A stretch of DNA of 64,000 nt from CAYWLQ01 sp964458775 (lineage in GTDB: Bacteria; Myxococcota_A; Polyangia; JAAYKL01), in NCBI GenBank assembly GCA_964458775.1, contig CAYWLQ010000003.1:1-64000 (forward strand), written 5' to 3'. How positions within the stretch are numbered: position 1 is the first letter of the stretch; the number at the start of each line of letters is the position of its first letter. The position numbers and the translations under genes are program-made. The notes below the pieces were generated by a model. It was given only the letters and a program-made list of their open reading frames with translations, had not been told where the DNA came from and ran no database searches. Positions 55,690 to 64,000 of the stretch are shown one piece after another.

Positions 55690-56104
55690 TGCTTGTTACC
55701 TCCGTCTCTAAATCGTGGTAAACTGAGGAATTTGCTGTACTATCAGGTCTTGTCTCCCTCGCTTTTTTCAATGAAAACACCTCTTCGCATCGGTATCCAA
55801 GACTAAAACTGAAAGTCACAATCTCAACTTATCGTAAACGGGAAAAATCGTCCAGACAAAGACTTTTGAGATTGATTGATTTACTTTCTGTTAAGAGCGG
55901 CTGTTGCAAAAAAAAAATATTAATAACAGTTATGGGTAAAGACAAGATTTTACAGGGTTTTCAAGAGGTTATAACTAAACTCAATACAGCCTACATACCG
56001 CGAGAACAGAGCTTTATTTAACTTTTGCATTACCGACAAAGATAATTCAAACAACTCAAATTGAGTGATTGAGAAGTTGCTTTTACCCTGGTACCTTTCG
56101 CTTT
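55690..56104. other. Intergenic region before alr
   Basis: 415 bases. The first 150 bases carry the start region of the PHP-SMC gene (minus strand). The rest drops to the AT-rich composition of the host genome, and an A-tract is present near 55908. A 29-codon frame (55932-56021) lacks a ribosome site and is not called. No clear promoter, repeat or tRNA was seen. Confidence 0.5.
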
Positions 56105-57256
56105 ATGAAATCGGATTACTCAGAAATAATATCTTCTAACTGTTATGTAGAAATCAATACAGACAACCTTGCTCACAATGCTTCGATCTTTCGGGCTTTG
56201 GCGGGTAGTGAGCGCAAATTGGCTGCTGTGGTTAAAGCTAATGCTTACGGACACGGCATGGTTGAGACCGCAAAAACTCTTGTTAATGCAGGAGCGGACT
56301 GGCTTGCTGTCTTTTCTATAGAAGAGGGTTTGATTCTGCGAAATGGCGGAATAGACCTCCCTATTCTTGTTCTCGGTCCTCCTTCACCGGGGCGCATTCT
56401 TGATGCTGTACATGCCGATTTGAGACTTACGGCGGCTTCTCCTGACACGGCATTACGTATTGCAGAGTATAGCAGGGGGCGTGCTGCGGTTCACCTAAAA
56501 ATAGAAACAGGAACCAATCGACAAGGGCTAAGGTCTGAAGAACTGATTTCTACAGCAAAGGCTCTTGCTGATAAAGGTGTGTTTATAGAAGGTGCCTACA
56601 CTCATTTTGCCGACATAGAGGATACCACCGACCATGCTTTTGCCGAAACCCAACTGTCTGCTTTTAAACTTGCGGTGGATACTTTAAGACAAGAAGGTCA
56701 CAAGATTCCCATACCCCACACAGCATGTTCTGCTGCCGCTATTTTGTTTCCGGATACCTATTTTCAAATGCTCCGCGTAGGTATTGCGCTTTACGGACTT
56801 TGGCCCTCTCGCGAAACCAAGGTGTCGGCAAAAATGTTGGGGCGTAACGACATGGATTTGAGACCCGTAATGTCGGCCAAAACCTATGTTTCGCAAATTC
56901 ACACAGTGGAAAAAGGTCAGTATGTGGGCTACGGGCGCTCTTTTAGAACCACCAGAGATACCAGAATAGCTGTTTTGCCTGTCGGCTATGCGGACGGATA
57001 TGACAGGGCATTATCAAATAGGGCGCATGTATTAATCAGAGGTGTCAGAGCTCCAGTGCGAGGAAGAATTTGTATGAACCTTACCATGGTAGATGTAACC
57101 GACATAGAAGATGCTGTTACGGGTGATGAAGCGGTTCTTTTGGGCAGTCAAGGAAAGGAGCTGATTACCTCCGAATTTTTGGCCGAAACCGCCGGAACCA
57201 TCAACTATGAAATAGTTACACGCATAATGCCTCATGCCGAACGAGTGTTTAAATAA
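56105..57256 (+). CDS. alr: Alanine racemase
   Basis: 383 residues from ATG 56105; the upstream TTG at 56069 would add 12 residues with no better ribosome site. The PLP-binding Lys is in AAVVKANAYGHG (about residues 41-52 of the protein). KIETGTNRQGL and AYTHFADIED follow, and VGYGRSFRT plus RGRICMNLTMVDVT close the C-terminal beta domain. It makes D-alanine for peptidoglycan. The usual M-D of the SMDMxxVDL motif is Met-Asn here; that looks like normal variation. Confidence 0.94.
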   Translation: MKSDYSEIISSNCYVEINTDNLAHNASIFRALAGSERKLAAVVKANAYGHGMVETAKTLVNAGADWLAVFSIEEGLILRNGGIDLPILVLGPPSPGRILDAVHADLRLTAASPDTALRIAEYSRGRAAVHLKIETGTNRQGLRSEELISTAKALADKGVFIEGAYTHFADIEDTTDHAFAETQLSAFKLAVDTLRQEGHKIPIPHTACSAAAILFPDTYFQMLRVGIALYGLWPSRETKVSAKMLGRNDMDLRPVMSAKTYVSQIHTVEKGQYVGYGRSFRTTRDTRIAVLPVGYADGYDRALSNRAHVLIRGVRAPVRGRICMNLTMVDVTDIEDAVTGDEAVLLGSQGKELITSEFLAETAGTINYEIVTRIMPHAERVFK

Positions 57257-57332
57257 AAACAATTACAGTCGCTAAATTGCGAACATGACCTTATTCGCGC
57301 TATTATGTCTGTGTATGAAGGGAGGCTATATT

Positions 57333-57962
57333 ATGTACAAACGGCAATTTGCCTTTTTATTTTGTGTACTTGTCTTGGTCGGACTTGTCGGAAAAGTTGA
57401 GGCTGCCAGTCCTGATGAGTGGAGAAAAACGGAAGAAAAAGCTGACACTGATGTACGAAAACTTGAACTTAGACAGAACTACACAGGCGTTACTCCAGGT
57501 AAAGGCAATAATCTTCCTCGGGTTGAAGAACTAAAAGGACGTTCAGAAGCTTGGGTTACCTGGCCGGGATTCATGCTTATGGAAGACGGCGGATCTAGGA
57601 TTTTCGTGCAGGCCACTGAGTCATTGAAATATATAATCAAGGACAAAGGAACTGTTATTATATTATCTTTAAGAAATGCCAAAGTTCATCTCACCAACAA
57701 CAGAAACCCGCTGGTAACAACTCACTTCAATACACCGTTAAAAAGGGCTTATATAAAGAAACGCAAAAAAGAGATTCAATTGGTAATGGAACTTAAAGTT
57801 TCTATTAATCCGCAAATAAGTCGAATGACGGATAATGACGGGTATCACTACATGTTTATTGATTTTCCGCCCGGTGAATACCCGATAGCAGATTCCGGTT
57901 CACAACGACCGACCTTTTCTGACGGTTCATCAACTGACGAAACCCCGCCGGCAAATTTCTAG
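57333..57962 (+). CDS. Secreted conserved hypothetical protein
   Basis: 209 residues from ATG 57333 (GGGAGGC ahead). Signal peptide to KVEAAS. The core (about 45-180) includes GRSEAWVTWPGFMLMEDGGSRIFVQ, then IILSLRNAKVHLTNNRNPLVTTHFNTPLKRAYI and DGYHYMFIDFPPG. From memory, this set of strand segments resembles a conserved exported protein of myxobacteria, possibly related to AMIN-type domains. The function is unknown. The C-terminal 30 residues are Ser/Thr/Pro-rich. It is 76 bases after alr and may be co-transcribed with it. Confidence 0.75.
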   Translation: MYKRQFAFLFCVLVLVGLVGKVEAASPDEWRKTEEKADTDVRKLELRQNYTGVTPGKGNNLPRVEELKGRSEAWVTWPGFMLMEDGGSRIFVQATESLKYIIKDKGTVIILSLRNAKVHLTNNRNPLVTTHFNTPLKRAYIKKRKKEIQLVMELKVSINPQISRMTDNDGYHYMFIDFPPGEYPIADSGSQRPTFSDGSSTDETPPANF

Positions 57963-57999
57963 TATAAAGCTATTTGTTATATAACCAGGTGCGGAAATA

Positions 58000-59430
58000 T
58001 TAGTCTTTTTTCTTTTCAGCGGCGCGGCGGGTTTCGAGTTCGTCTACAATCTGCTTCATTTTCTTTTCGTTAAGCGGATAGACTATCATTGCTATTGTGG
58101 CCAGTGCGGCTCCGATTGCGGGAATCCAGCTCATCATCGACTTGAGGCCTTGCAACGTTGTGGTATTTTGATCGGCATTTGCTTCGTACCCGAACCATGA
58201 CAACAAGGCTCCTCCCAGCATTCCTCCTACGGTCCAACCAAGGGATTGAGCTAGAGATGATGCGGACATAACAAGACCAGTTGCTCGACGACCGTCTTTC
58301 CATTCAGAATAGTCAACTGCGTCTGTGTACATAGCAAAAACCAACGGAGTAGTCGGTCCCATAAAAACGCTAACCAAGGTTTGAAGAATAAATATGGTTA
58401 GAATGGCATCGGGCGGAATCCAGTAGTAGATGATTGTCAAACCGGCCGAAAGACCCATCAGTACAATATAAGCGACCTTTTTGCCCAGTTTCTTGGTCAT
58501 CGTTCCGGTAAGAAGGATCGTTCCCACTATGGCTGCAATCATGCCTATGCCGTTAAACCATCCCATAAGAGTTTCAACGCTTCTTACAGCACCGAAGAGC
58601 GGTTGCTCACCGACATAGTATTTAATGTAGAAAGCAGCAGTGGCGTTTCTCATTGATACATAAGAGAGGGTGAATAATCCCAACAAGAAAAGAATAAGCC
58701 ATGGAACATTTGTAATAATATTCTTGATGTCTTGAAGTAGGTTTGTCTCTTGGTTTGCCGGAGGTTTGATGCGCTCTTTTGATGTTGTATAAGTAATAAA
58801 CCAAAGAACTACGGATAGAGCGGCAAACAACCCCATAGCAAGCATATACCCTTGTTGACTGGCGGCTTTTTGAGCTTCCTGTGTAACCGCTCCGTCCATT
58901 CCGCCGAGCATTTTTACCATATTAGGCAAGAAAAAGGCTATTACAGCGCCGGCACTGAAAGCTCCTACAAATCTAAACTGAGAAGCACTCGCACGCTCAA
59001 TCGGATCAGGCGAAATTACACCCAACAATGAAGAATAAGGAATATTAATACCGGCATAAAGTAAGCCGAATGCTAAATAGGTAACATAGGCATAAATGAG
59101 TTTTCCGTCTGACGCTAAATCAGGAGTAAAAAAACATAGAGCGCCCACAATACCGTAGGGAACAGCCAACCACAAAATAAACGGTCTAAATTTCCCCCAT
59201 TTGGTTTCTGTTCGGTCTGAGATAACACCTACAACGAAAACGGCAACACTATCAAAAGAACGAATAATGCCGAACATGGCGGCAACAGCCACAGCACTGA
59301 GTCCAAAAGTATCAGTGTAAAAAATTGTTCCGTAAAAGATAAACGTCATCCAAAATAAGTTGGATGCGAAATCACCTCCGGCATAGCCTGCTTTTTCTTT
59401 AAAACTGAGCTTAATTGCATCTGTGTTCAT
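58000..59430 (-). CDS. GPH family (MelB-like) sugar:cation symporter
   Basis: 476 residues, 12 TM helices. Hallmarks are KAGYAGGDFASNLFW at the start and VGVISDRTETKWGKFRPFILW in the loop between TM2 and TM3. GINIPYSSLLGVISPDPIERASASQFRF follows, then VDYSEWKDGRRATGLVMSASS after TM10. This is the glycoside-pentoside-hexuronide symporter family; the sugar cannot be deduced. No glycosidase gene lies next to it, so the transporter seems to work with genes elsewhere. The C-terminal tail is Lys/Glu-rich. Confidence 0.9.
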   Translation of the reverse strand: MNTDAIKLSFKEKAGYAGGDFASNLFWMTFIFYGTIFYTDTFGLSAVAVAAMFGIIRSFDSVAVFVVGVISDRTETKWGKFRPFILWLAVPYGIVGALCFFTPDLASDGKLIYAYVTYLAFGLLYAGINIPYSSLLGVISPDPIERASASQFRFVGAFSAGAVIAFFLPNMVKMLGGMDGAVTQEAQKAASQQGYMLAMGLFAALSVVLWFITYTTSKERIKPPANQETNLLQDIKNIITNVPWLILFLLGLFTLSYVSMRNATAAFYIKYYVGEQPLFGAVRSVETLMGWFNGIGMIAAIVGTILLTGTMTKKLGKKVAYIVLMGLSAGLTIIYYWIPPDAILTIFILQTLVSVFMGPTTPLVFAMYTDAVDYSEWKDGRRATGLVMSASSLAQSLGWTVGGMLGGALLSWFGYEANADQNTTTLQGLKSMMSWIPAIGAALATIAMIVYPLNEKKMKQIVDELETRRAAEKKKD

Positions 59431-59655
59431 AAATACACCTCTCCAATCAAAAAAATTGTAGACCGATAATCGGTTTGGAATAATACAAGAACTTGAAAAT
59501 ATTTAAAAGTCATTTAGTATTAAATGATTATCTCTTAAGAAAAATTTGATAACCTGCTTAACACAGATTTAAAGTCAGTAATTTGTTTGAAAAACTGATT
59601 TGAAAAAACAATCACTTGTTTGAATTTTCAAGTGAGTCTTTCATGGAGGTCAAAT

Positions 59656-59937
59656 ATGAAAAAAAACATCGTTTCTTTGTACATGCTGTTTTTGATATTC
59701 TGTATTTTCAGCTGTGACAGCTCAGATGAAGATGAGAGGGGAGCATGTGCGAGTACAAATGCCATTCTTAATGAGTGTGTCGAAAACCGTCCGGAAGATG
59801 AGTGTTTGGAAAACAACGAGAAACAATTGAACGGAGGAAGTTGGTCATGGCACAAAGGAACATCATGTTCCAGTCTCGGTTACACAAAGCTCTGCAATTA
59901 CTCATATATTCGTCCAAGTGACTCTTGTCCGTATTGA
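59656..59937 (+). CDS. Small Cys-rich lipoprotein
   Basis: 93 residues from ATG 59656 (GGAGGTC ahead). A hydrophobic start ends in the lipobox IFSCDSS. The mature part is acidic, then Trp/Ser/Gly-rich (GGSWSWHKGTSCSSLGYTKLC), with six further Cys (ACAST, NECVEN, DECLEN, TSCSS, KLCN, DSCPY) probably in disulphides. No family was recognised. It resembles in style the lipoprotein at 737-1165. Confidence 0.65.
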   Translation: MKKNIVSLYMLFLIFCIFSCDSSDEDERGACASTNAILNECVENRPEDECLENNEKQLNGGSWSWHKGTSCSSLGYTKLCNYSYIRPSDSCPY

Positions 59938-59970
59938 TTTATGACTACAAAGAACGATAATTGTCTTTTC

Positions 59971-60741
59971 CTATGCGTATTTTCTGTTCAAAAAGTATTT
60001 GATTTCGCCCTCTTTGGTTAGGGGGATTATTTCATTACGATAAAATGCCATTATCTTTTCAGGCTGAATAAGTCTTCTTACGGATGGATTTATATGTCCC
60101 TGAATATGTTCGACTTTCTCGGCAACGCGGTTAAGAATGTGTTCTTCTACTTCGGCTCTGGTAAGAGCCTTCATCAATCCTTCTCTATCATTTGTTTCTG
60201 CCATACCTCGATACTTAGTCGGATCAGATTGATATTTGGCTTCGGCAACATTGAGAGCCCCAAAATGAATTCTTCTCGCAACTGCCTGAAGTGCCATTAC
60301 ATCGTGTTCTACAGAAGAACCGTAGTGACCGTCTTCTTCTATCGGACAGATTTCCGGAATCAGCTTTAGATATGCCGGTAATATTTCATTTGTCATGCTT
60401 ATGAGATCGTAACTGTCAATCATCAAACCGGTATTTACCGATTGAATTTTGCGCTTAGGTGCTGAAAGATTTTTTGAAAAAGGGCGTTCTTCGGGAACAG
60501 TAAACCGTCCGAATACTGAATCGGTTTCCTCGTGCATGCGAAGTCTTATTTCAAGGAGACTTTTGTCTCCGGCACCCTCAAAACCGCTTAGGCCGGGTTG
60601 ATAAACCGTTAAATTCGCAGCCGTTTGGGCTCTGTTCATCAGCGTAAATATTATGGTTTCTTCCAGGCCTTCCAAAACCGCTGCTATTTGGGCCAAATCG
60701 AATTTTCCGTTGTGATGTATAGGTTTTATGACAGAATTCAT
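59971..60741 (-). CDS. Chorismate mutase of the eukaryotic (AroQ, yeast ARO7-like) type
   Basis: 256 residues from ATG 60741 (GGAGA ahead), the same length as the yeast enzyme as I recall it. The helical body has HNGKFDLAQIAAVLEGLEETII at the start, RRIHFGALNVAEAKYQ (about 156-171) in the middle and IIPLTKEGEIKYFLNRK at the end. These match the yeast/plant chorismate mutase motifs for chorismate binding and helix 12. Arg157, Lys169, Thr242 and Glu246 correspond closely to catalytic residues I recall for yeast. It converts chorismate to prephenate for Phe and Tyr synthesis. Confidence 0.82.
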   Translation of the reverse strand: MNSVIKPIHHNGKFDLAQIAAVLEGLEETIIFTLMNRAQTAANLTVYQPGLSGFEGAGDKSLLEIRLRMHEETDSVFGRFTVPEERPFSKNLSAPKRKIQSVNTGLMIDSYDLISMTNEILPAYLKLIPEICPIEEDGHYGSSVEHDVMALQAVARRIHFGALNVAEAKYQSDPTKYRGMAETNDREGLMKALTRAEVEEHILNRVAEKVEHIQGHINPSVRRLIQPEKIMAFYRNEIIPLTKEGEIKYFLNRKYA

Positions 60742-60786
60742 TGTTTTCTCCAAAACAGTTTTGTTTATAATAAGCTTTTTGTCGTA

Positions 60787-60801
60787 AAAAGCGACGCTTT
60801 T
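60787..60801. promoter_or_regulatory. Perfect palindrome upstream of the chorismate mutase gene
   Basis: AAAAGCG-A-CGCTTTT, 7-base arms around one base, 46 bases before the minus-strand ATG. Position and symmetry suit a regulator site. It is followed on the plus strand by a second inverted segment (GCGAAGCGC). Confidence 0.35.
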
Positions 60802-60934
60802 GCGAAGCGCCTTTTGTCAAAAATAATTATTTCCTGAACGATTGTTCAATCTAAATTTTGCGTTCATTGTTTCTTTATGCTAAAGAATTTGAAATATATG
60901 TAAACACTCCATATCGACAAAGGAGAAGTGTATT

Positions 60935-61435
60935 ATGTTGCGAATTCAAAACGACAAAAGAAACACTGGTTCCTATTCTATAAACCTGTCGATATCGAAC
61001 AAAAGTGTAAATGTTAAAAATCTTAATGATTTTTCGCAAACAAAATCATTAAATGAAAACGATTCGTCGCTTCCGACACTTCTTATTGTAGATGACGATG
61101 AAAATATCCTTAAAGTAGCTCAACGTATGTTAGCCGGTGCTTTTAGTATAAAGACTGCTAAAAATGCTGTCGAAGGAGCTCGTTTACTGAAAGAAAATTA
61201 CTTCAATGCTGTTTTAACCGATTTTAACATGCCTGACCGAAACGGTTTGTGGCTGTTGGATATTGCGCGAAAAAGCAATCCGCAAATTAGGCGTGTTTTA
61301 TTTTCCGGTGACGGTCCGGCAGATATTTCCGAACACATGCAATCAGGACTAATCCACAAGTTTGTAGCAAAACCTTCCGGTAAAAAAGAGCTGACAGCTG
61401 CGCTAAAATATTATGACGGATGTCATACTGTCTAA
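60935..61435 (+). CDS. Single-domain response regulator
   Basis: 166 residues: a disordered N-terminal 45-residue extension, then a receiver domain (about 47-160). Acidic pocket Asp53/Asp54 (LIVDDDEN), phosphoacceptor Asp96 (AVLTDFNMPD), Ser/Gly switch (LFSGDG) and the conserved Lys146 (FVAKPSG). There is no output domain, so it probably works by protein-protein contact. AAGGAGAAGTG precedes the ATG. No histidine kinase lies nearby; the next gene is an MglA-like GTPase. Confidence 0.88.
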   Translation: MLRIQNDKRNTGSYSINLSISNKSVNVKNLNDFSQTKSLNENDSSLPTLLIVDDDENILKVAQRMLAGAFSIKTAKNAVEGARLLKENYFNAVLTDFNMPDRNGLWLLDIARKSNPQIRRVLFSGDGPADISEHMQSGLIHKFVAKPSGKKELTAALKYYDGCHTV

Positions 61436-61714
61436 AGTTTCAGTTGTCTTTTTCTGTAACTTTTAAAAAATGCAGGTGAAAAAAATCCCCCCTCAAAGGA
61501 AAGTCTATTTTTGTTCTTGGCTTTGGCTGCCGGTAAAGGCCTTTTAAAACAGAGGGACATTACTAGAGAAGGTATAAACCGCTAACCTATCGAAGAACCT
61601 GTTTTCCCAAACGGTTTTTGAGAAGTTACTTTTTTCTTTTACAAGTTGCTATACATTATATGCTTTATTGTTAAAACGAGGTATTAATAAGAGCCTGGAG
61701 GGTGAATTTATTTT
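61436..61714. other. Intergenic region before the MglA-like gene
   Basis: 279 AT-rich bases. CCCCCC near 61488 and an AAAGGCCTTTT palindrome near 61535-61545 are the only notable strings. GGAGGGTG before 61715 is the ribosome site of the GTPase gene. No RNA gene was seen. Confidence 0.4.
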
Positions 61715-63064
61715 ATGGTTTCCGTCAATCCATTGACCAGAGAAATATTTCTAAAAATAGTCTATTACGGTCCCGGATTGGGCGGAAAAACTACCACGCT
61801 TCAGTATATTCACGAAACTACGGATCCTCAGCATTGCGGTAAGATGGTTTCGTTAGATACGCCGGTGGAGCGCACTTTATATTTTGACTACCTACCGGTA
61901 AGGCTTCCGGAAATAGGCGGTTATGCGCTTAAGCTTCAGTTGTTTACCGTACCCGGCCAAATTCATTTTAATGCAACGCGAAAGTTAGTTCTTTCAAACG
62001 CTGACGGAGTTGTATTTGTTGCTGACAGTCAACGATCAAGATACGAAGCGAATCTGGAATCATATGATAATTTATTGTTCAATTTATCGGATTACGGAGT
62101 GAACACCGATGATTTTCCTATTATTTTTCAATATAATAAGCGAGATTTAATTGATATTGCATCCATTGCCGATTTGGATAGAGACCTAAATCGTAAGAAA
62201 AAACCTTCCTTGGGTACAGATGCAGTCAAAGGGACTAATATATATGAAGCTCTAGAACTGATTACCAAGGAAGTGTTAAGAAATCTTAAACGCAAAGGTG
62301 TAACTCCTTCAGTTTCAGCCAATCAGAACAATTCCGACAATGATAGAGATAATATTAGGATAGAAGAGAGCAAACCGCAGTTTTCTGAGCAAACCTCAGA
62401 AAATACAGTAAAGATTCAACTAAAAAATCTCCCCGTAAAAGCGCTTCCTTTGGAGGATGCTGTATCAAAAATTGCGGATAGAACGGCATTAGGTTCACAG
62501 GAATATTTAGGTAATTCAGGTGTTTCCTATGAATCGAAATCTGCAATTCTGAAAAACAAAACAAAACATCGCAATTCTTCAAGTCCTTATGAAGATACCA
62601 TTTCGGGAATTCCGATATCTGAGGAACAAAAAGCGCCCAAAATAGTTCTGGAGCGACCGACTATTCCCGCTCCTTTTGCAGTGCCGAACCAAGTTTTTAA
62701 TGTGCCTTCGACTTCAAATGCTTCTCTTAATCCTTCAGCTTCGGTTCTACCGAGATTTACGTTTGTTCCTATTTGGCCGGAACAAGCTAGAAAACGCGGA
62801 ATTGAAATTGAAACAGCTATTTGTGAAAGACGTTATCTTGATGCGGCTCGTCTCATTGCATCCGAAATCGATTTGATTATTTCTATTCATAGAAGGGATG
62901 TAAAAGCTCGCTCCGCTACGACGGTTATAGCTCTTTTGGGTTTGGATAGTGTACAATATAGAGATGTATTAAATATGGCGGATAAATCAGCATCTGAAAT
63001 TACTCTTAGTAATGTTCTTTTTGCTTATCTTTATCTTTTGCAAGTTATAGAAAAGAGTCGTTAG
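61715..63064 (+). CDS. MglA-like Ras-family GTPase with long C-terminal extension
   Basis: 449 residues. Residues 1-195 are an MglA-type small GTPase: P-loop GPGLGGKTT (19-27), switch II region with PGQ (80-82), NKRD (141-144) for guanine, and the family stretch FLKIVYYGPGLGGKTTTLQYIH. Bacterial MglA is normally about 195 residues; here about 160 residues of low-complexity linker follow and the last 95 residues (from PIWPEQARKRGIEIETAICERR) form a helical domain. MglA proteins set polarity and drive motility in myxobacteria. The fused domain may be an effector or a partner-binding module. Confidence 0.88.
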   Translation: MVSVNPLTREIFLKIVYYGPGLGGKTTTLQYIHETTDPQHCGKMVSLDTPVERTLYFDYLPVRLPEIGGYALKLQLFTVPGQIHFNATRKLVLSNADGVVFVADSQRSRYEANLESYDNLLFNLSDYGVNTDDFPIIFQYNKRDLIDIASIADLDRDLNRKKKPSLGTDAVKGTNIYEALELITKEVLRNLKRKGVTPSVSANQNNSDNDRDNIRIEESKPQFSEQTSENTVKIQLKNLPVKALPLEDAVSKIADRTALGSQEYLGNSGVSYESKSAILKNKTKHRNSSSPYEDTISGIPISEEQKAPKIVLERPTIPAPFAVPNQVFNVPSTSNASLNPSASVLPRFTFVPIWPEQARKRGIEIETAICERRYLDAARLIASEIDLIISIHRRDVKARSATTVIALLGLDSVQYRDVLNMADKSASEITLSNVLFAYLYLLQVIEKSR

Positions 63065-63200
63065 TATACCTTGCCAAACTAACAGATATCGTTTAGCAAA
63101 GTTCTTGCGCAAAATGCAAAACATAAGGATTGTATTCATATGTACTACAAAGTAACCTGCTTGCGAAAAAACGACTGAGTTTTGTTAAATAGGAGAAAAA

Positions 63201-64000
63201 ATGGTAAGCGATAAGAAGGCTAATAAGAAGATCGCAAACGACAAAAGCACTTTAAGCAAACAGCCTTTTCTAAAAAACCGGTGGAATCAGATAATGATTG
63301 CACTGATTATAGGCACAGTTGCATACGCTTTTATTGATAAAGACAAAGACGGACGCTCAACAGCACTGAGAATATACGAAAGCCTGGTAAAGGGAGAAGC
63401 CTCTGACAATGTTGTTCAAAATATTAAAGACGGCATAGCTAAAGCAACAGAAGGTTGTGCCAAGCCGTCTTCTGAAGAAGTTGAGGCGCATTACAAGGAT
63501 AATGCCGGATCATTGCCGGTGGCTCCGGATTTTGACGCTGATCCTGGTGAAATATGCGGCAACGGCAAGTCACTATTTTGCACATCCAAGCCGCCGCAAA
63601 AACCTATTCCCGATTCTTGGAAAGCACCGCCTCGTCAGGGAACAGATCCCAACTATATTGGTCCTGAACCGGGAGCACCTTTTAAGGAATCTCCTTACGC
63701 TATGCCGTCTCCAAAGATCATTCTAGTTCGCGACCCAATTCAGGATCATAAAGACCCGGCTATGGTGCCTGAGGTAAAAAAGGCTGCAGGTCGAGCTGCC
63801 GGGAAAATTGGATATTTGGGAAACCGAGATCCCAAAAGCACTTTTGTGGATTTCGGTCCGCATTTGGTTCCTTTGGAGGCAAGCACCTTTGAAGGCGATG
63901 ATGATGAGGTAGTTGCCAAGGACCTTTTAGCAAAGGGTATTGATTTTGTTTTGGTGGATCGGACATCACCCAGGGTCGGTCCGTGGATAGAAGAAAAAAT
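63201..64000 (+). CDS. Membrane-anchored protein, start only (runs off the window)
   Basis: An ATG at 63201 with AGGAGAAAAA ahead opens a frame that continues to the right edge (266 codons read). The first 27 residues are Lys/Asn-rich; a TM helix follows at about 31-47 (NQIMIALIIGTVAYAFI), so the rest is probably outside the cytoplasm. The mature part has a few Cys (EGCAKP, EICGNG, LFCTSKP) and a Pro-rich segment. Further on it reads STFVDFGPHLVPLEAS and GIDFVLVDRTSPRVGPWIEEK. No family was recognised. The stop is not in the window. Confidence 0.75.
   Translation, partial: MVSDKKANKKIANDKSTLSKQPFLKNRWNQIMIALIIGTVAYAFIDKDKDGRSTALRIYESLVKGEASDNVVQNIKDGIAKATEGCAKPSSEEVEAHYKDNAGSLPVAPDFDADPGEICGNGKSLFCTSKPPQKPIPDSWKAPPRQGTDPNYIGPEPGAPFKESPYAMPSPKIILVRDPIQDHKDPAMVPEVKKAAGRAAGKIGYLGNRDPKSTFVDFGPHLVPLEASTFEGDDDEVVAKDLLAKGIDFVLVDRTSPRVGPWIEEK

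Noticed and set aside
55932..56021. 29-codon frame beginning MGKDKILQGF
   Set aside because: No Shine-Dalgarno, no recognisable motif and too short for codon statistics.

Overview
The window looks like a piece of an uncultured, Gram-negative, Myxococcota/deltaproteobacteria-like chromosome with low-to-middling G+C (about 40-45 % by eye). The main pointers are a MXAN_2562-type outer-membrane barrel, an MglA-like Ras-family GTPase, DUF3160 and DUF1566 lipoproteins with long Thr-Asp repeat stalks, a sigma-factor/DUF4384 fusion next to a caspase-like protease, and a secreted protein of a type I associate with myxobacteria. An Mla-type lipid transporter and many lipoproteins show an outer membrane; MenA indicates menaquinone. 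Two runs of N (13097-13106 and 15505-15604) interrupt genes and look like scaffolding gaps in an assembly.

Layout. 1-736: the start of a REP-associated (Y1) transposase running off the left edge and a degraded Fis-type HTH fragment. 737-1165: a small lipoprotein, then iterated repeats. 1409-7728: a heavy-metal efflux operon with a near-consensus promoter, a possible 31-residue leader ORF coupled by TAATG to a Cys/His-rich exported protein, then CzcC-, CzcB- and CzcA-like genes. 7763-14324 (minus strand): a run of a sigma/TM/DUF4384 fusion, a secreted caspase-like protein, a TD-repeat DUF1566 lipoprotein, menA and a membrane protein. 14642-20463: two large TD-rich lipoproteins (beta-helix; DUF3160). 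20521-29140 (minus): ABC-F ATPase, rarA, a papain-like secreted protease with VCBS repeats, a Nudix hydrolase and a coiled-coil zinc-ribbon protein with a Lys-rich tail. 29372-31877: LolA-like protein and YgiQ radical SAM protein. 31957-33693: membrane protein of unknown role.

34094-37830 is an mlaE-mlaF-mlaD-lipoprotein operon. 37921-40462 is a MarR regulator directly in front of leuC-leuD, with a palindrome just ahead of the MarR start and two GC-rich hairpins after leuD. 40625-49367 holds a beta-helix protein, the MXAN_2562-like barrel, truA, an AMIN-like anchored protein, an OmpA-like lipoprotein, a helical hypothetical protein and an orphan TolC. 49536-51526 holds a VOC protein with its YafY/WYL regulator and a one-domain voltage-gated cation channel. 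51535-55689 (minus) is a compositionally different island: a PHP-SMC ATPase of TrlF/Ppl type overlapping an AlbA_2/HATPase gene, probably anti-phage defence. 56105-64000 holds alr, a secreted conserved protein, a GPH sugar transporter, a Cys-rich lipoprotein, a eukaryotic-type chorismate mutase, a single-domain response regulator, an MglA-like GTPase with a long extension, and the start of a membrane protein that leaves the window.

The most interesting parts are the defence-like pair, the membrane-tethered sigma factor with its secreted caspase neighbour, the eukaryotic-type chorismate mutase, the channel with a TVEGWYD filter and the small Cys-containing ORF heading the metal-efflux operon. 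No tRNA, rRNA or CRISPR array was seen.
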